Source: Lophius americanus (taxonomy: Eukaryota > Chordata > Actinopteri > Lophiiformes > Lophiidae). From it: DNA of 64,000 nucleotides. The stretch lies in assembly GCA_037951165.1 (NCBI GenBank), contig JBBDHG010000024.1, positions 8,333,001-8,397,000 of the forward strand. Direction: 5' to 3'. Positions 61,401-64,000 of the stretch are shown piece after piece. The notes under the pieces are model-generated. The model was not told the origin of the DNA, searched no databases, and saw only the letters and a program-made list of their open reading frames with translations. The position numbers and the translations under genes are program-made. The first letter of the stretch is position 1. Each line of letters starts with the position of its first letter.

Positions 61401-62473
61401 TGCAGAACTTTAGTGGAATTGTATCCCAGGATCTCATCATTGAGCTGCTGCAGCTCCAGAAACGAATACAGGTAAAGTATCGTGGCCGACAACTGACAAT
61501 GTTTGCAAACATTCCCAATACAATTCTCACACTTTCTTGCATCTTCTACCATTTATAGAACATTGAGTTCTGGTCAGAGGATGTGAACCGCATGGCAAGT
61601 CTGAAGGATGTGTGTTTTGCGCCACTGAACCCATCGAATCCCTCCCTGACGGACTGTGCAGTTAACAGCTTACCCCAGTACTTCCAGAACAGTGTGGACA
61701 ATATAAAGGCTAAGGTGAACATGACGGAGCTGGGAGTGACCAAAGAAGTGGACTGGAGAGACCATTTAATCTACTGCTTCAAGTTAGGATTCTTACATTT
61801 CAAATCTGAGACTGATACTTCTGCAATTGCTCGGAAGCTTTAACCTAACCTTCTTTTCTCTCGTTCCTTCTCTTCTCCAGCTCCCCCCTGTCCTTCAAGG
61901 ACATCACTGACTTAGGTATGAGCTGCATGGCTGATTACGGAGCTCCAGTCTTCCCCTTTCTGGCTGTGGGAGGCTACGAGAGTGAGTACCTTCCCCAACC
62001 ATCTTTCACACATGAAATACAATAAACGCAAGGATGTGACTCAAAAGAACATTCCCCATCTTGTTTCTCCCAGATGATGGCTTCACCAATGCTGAAGCAT
62101 TAATCCTGACCATCTCCCTCAACAACTATCCACGGAACAGCACCAAGTTCAAAGTGGCTATGCAGTGGGAGAAAGAGTTTCTTAAAATCGTTCAGGAGTA
62201 TCAGAAAAACCCTGCCAACAACTTCACCTTCGCATACATGGCAGAGGTACGGTAAAATATGTTGTTGAGCTAATGTCACAGCTTCTTAGGGGGCTAGCTG
62301 AGTTGTCTATCCCTGTGTCAACCCTGATCCTCTTCTGTCTCCAGAGGTCTCTGGAGGATGAGATTAATCGGACAACCATGGAGGATATCCCCATCTTCAT
62401 GATCAGTTACGCTGTGATCTTTGTTTACATTGCTGTGGCGCTGGGGGAGTACTCTTCATGGAGACGCATACTG
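57391..62473 (+). CDS. npc1l1: NPC1-like intracellular cholesterol transporter 1 (NPC1L1), 5' part, 8 exons, continues past window
   Basis: NPC1L1 is a polytopic membrane protein that takes up sterols from the gut lumen or bile. Exons: 57391-57432, 59846-60007, 60138-61055, 61178-61471, 61559-61782, 61881-61981, 62074-62246, 62345-62473. All have GT-AG borders and join in frame to 681 residues, about half of the usual 1,330-1,360. The signal peptide starts MVRAAVFLTF. The Cys-rich N-terminal sterol-binding domain (about 20-260) includes CCSIKQ, CPSCAHNF and MCGPYGAKLC. The first membrane segment is about 283-308, and the second spans the exon 3/4 junction (about 366-392). The luminal domain follows (TTDPVDLWSAPNSRARQEK, CMADYGAPVFPFLAVGGYE, ERSLEDEINRTT in other words). 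Exon 8 begins the sterol-sensing domain (IPIFMISYAVIFVYIAVALG). TTDPV.LWSAPNS and FFRTNQ.ILTAP are NPC1L1-type and differ from NPC1. Introns other than the first are short. Confidence 0.95.
57706..57748. repeat. Perfect 21-bp palindrome with 1-nt spacer (npc1l1 intron 1)
   Basis: The left arm 57706-57726 (from actttaag to actgac) is the exact reverse complement of 57728-57748, separated by a single A. See findings. Confidence 0.95.
58369..58484. repeat. Compound TA-rich microsatellite
   Basis: Several TA runs of 10-40 bp broken by 'aaat', 'catat' and 'tttatagtttt'. Able to form hairpins by self-pairing. Confidence 0.95.
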
Positions 62474-64000
62474 GTAAGACTTCACATGTCTTACACTCTA
62501 GTCTGTCACATGGTGTATCCTTGTCACATTTGTGAATCAAGAATTCATTTCTTTGTGGAAAATAGCTGCACAATAGAAGACGAGTTGGCATTTGCCCTCT
62601 TGCTGCACAGCAGAGGGAATACCTCCACCAATGTCCAACATTCCCTTATAATGAAAAAACTCCACTTCAATTCACTCACTTCCAACTGTGCAATGAAACT
62701 GGCACCTGATAGGGAGTAAGATAGTGACCCAAAAATAAATAAATAAATAAAATAATCACGGATCCACCTCATTAGCATAATCTAATCCACAATTTGAGTG
62801 GTTCCGTTTTTGGCATATAACCCACTATTCCAAACATTTTTTGAAAATTTTCAAGCTATATATGCCTAAGAGACATAAATGCCGAAAAAGCCCAATGTTA
62901 AAACTTTCACATTTTGGAGTGGATCCAGATGGACACACTTTCCGAATTTTCCAAATTGAAAATCCGTACATCAGTTTTTGTGCAATCATTGCAGAAAACC
63001 CTGCTCAACTTCGATATTTTGTCTGAAATGGAAGCAATTCAGACAAAAAACATTCAGTGCTTTCTTGGTTATGTAAAGATATTCAGTCTTGACTTTAAAC
63101 CAGAACGCCAACGGGGATGATACATCAAACACATTCATTTGCAAGTTCAAGGAGTTGATCTTCTCCCCGCACTGACGGATGATTTGCCGTATACATTCAA
63201 GAATGGGTCATGGACCCCCTTCAATGCCCTATTTGGGTCACCCGCAGTAGAGAAATAATGTTCAAATTCAGCTGACATGAAAGCCGGGTGACTGGGCACC
63301 AACTGGGAGAAGGAAGGTCACCGTCTCAGCTCAGCCTCTTCCACAATCCCGGCTAATTTTTCCAACATGTGAAAACAGGTCCAGCAGCGGCGCAGACTCA
63401 AACTGTCAATGTTTTCATGGCTTCATTGCCTCATTAAACAGCTTGTTTTGACATGTCACACAAGGGCTCTCGGTTTTTACCTTTCCTAAATCGTCCGAAG
63501 AACCCTCAAGTGATGTTTGTCCCTAAATAGCATGGACACCCCATTCTTCGGTTTTCCACTGCTTGTACAGTTTGAGGTTTTTTTTTTAGTTTTTTTTTTT
63601 ACATATAAGCCTGGAGCAGAATGAAGTACAAGCTGGACTAGCATCCTTGATCTCTTTAGCCCCTCTTCAGCTACCTTGGGCAGAAAGCAACCCCAAAAAA
63701 AATCCATTGGTCGTAATCCAAACCCTGTGCCTCATTCTGCGTTGTTGAATATCTTACATAGGCGACATGTTTGAGCGACAAATTAGATAAAAATGAAAAA
63801 GGAAACGAACAAGCGAGTTTAAAAGAGCTCGGCAGAAAAAAGTTGTCGGTGCGTGTGGTAAATCATAGCCCACCAATAGAATGTACATGTAATGGAAGGA
63901 AACAACTTTAACATGGTCACTGGGAGAAATTTAGAATGTTGATGTTAGCGTTAGCCGTGGGAGCTAGCTAGCTCCTAGCTAGCTGGTAATGCATTTCTTT
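62474..64000. other. npc1l1 intron 8 (partial)
   Basis: The exon that should follow IL (in human it begins VDSKATLG) is not found before the window ends, so this is intron. It contains a short echo of the fish repeat with 'acctccaccaatg' near 62622 and a T-rich run near 63570-63600. No other gene is visible. Confidence 0.75.

Noticed and set aside
1..64000. CRISPR arrays, prokaryotic operons, phage or integrated virus
   Set aside because: The window is intron-containing vertebrate DNA. The repeats are microsatellites, minisatellites and transposons, and no spaced identical repeats with unique spacers or viral genes were seen.

Overview
The window looks like nuclear DNA of a ray-finned (teleost) fish. 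Its genes are vertebrate orthologues split by GT-AG introns. The non-coding DNA is AT-rich and littered with teleost-type repeats: Tc1-like transposons and their short derivatives, tRNA-derived SINEs, 3' ends of L2/Rex-like LINEs, and CA and TA microsatellites. All calls come from reading the sequence and from remembered family features; no database search was run.

Layout. Positions 1-13257 hold no gene I can support: a possible 3' end of an upstream transcript near 7340, then a SINE and a decayed Tc1-like element. Positions 13258-36334 (+) hold a complete aebp1 gene (AEBP1/ACLP, a secreted collagen-associated carboxypeptidase-like protein): 21 coding exons that join in frame to 1475 codons. 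Positions 36877-44984 (-) hold a complete pold2 gene (DNA polymerase delta subunit 2): 10 coding exons, 470 codons. aebp1 and pold2 are tail to tail, as in human 7p13, and their predicted 3' UTRs overlap. Positions 45565-46890 (+) hold an intronless, intact DBHS-family gene (NONO/PSPC1 type), head to head with pold2 across about 580 bp that carries E2F-like, CRE and YY1-like sites. About 10 kb of repeat-rich intergenic DNA follows. From 57391 (+) to the window end lies the 5' part of npc1l1 (sterol transporter NPC1L1): 8 exons, 681 codons, continuing past 64000.

The genes do not form a pathway. AEBP1 acts in extracellular matrix, POLD2 in DNA replication, the DBHS protein in nuclear RNA biology and NPC1L1 in sterol uptake. 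They are linked by conserved synteny.

Most notable: (1) aebp1 has in-frame tandem repeats in four exons, including a 20-unit Gly-His/Tyr-Asp tetrapeptide array inside the inactive carboxypeptidase domain; (2) aebp1 exons 2-8 are all symmetric phase-1 modules; (3) the DBHS gene has no introns; (4) a long CA repeat abuts a pold2 splice donor; (5) several perfect short palindromes lie in introns. I found no sign of an unknown multi-gene system.
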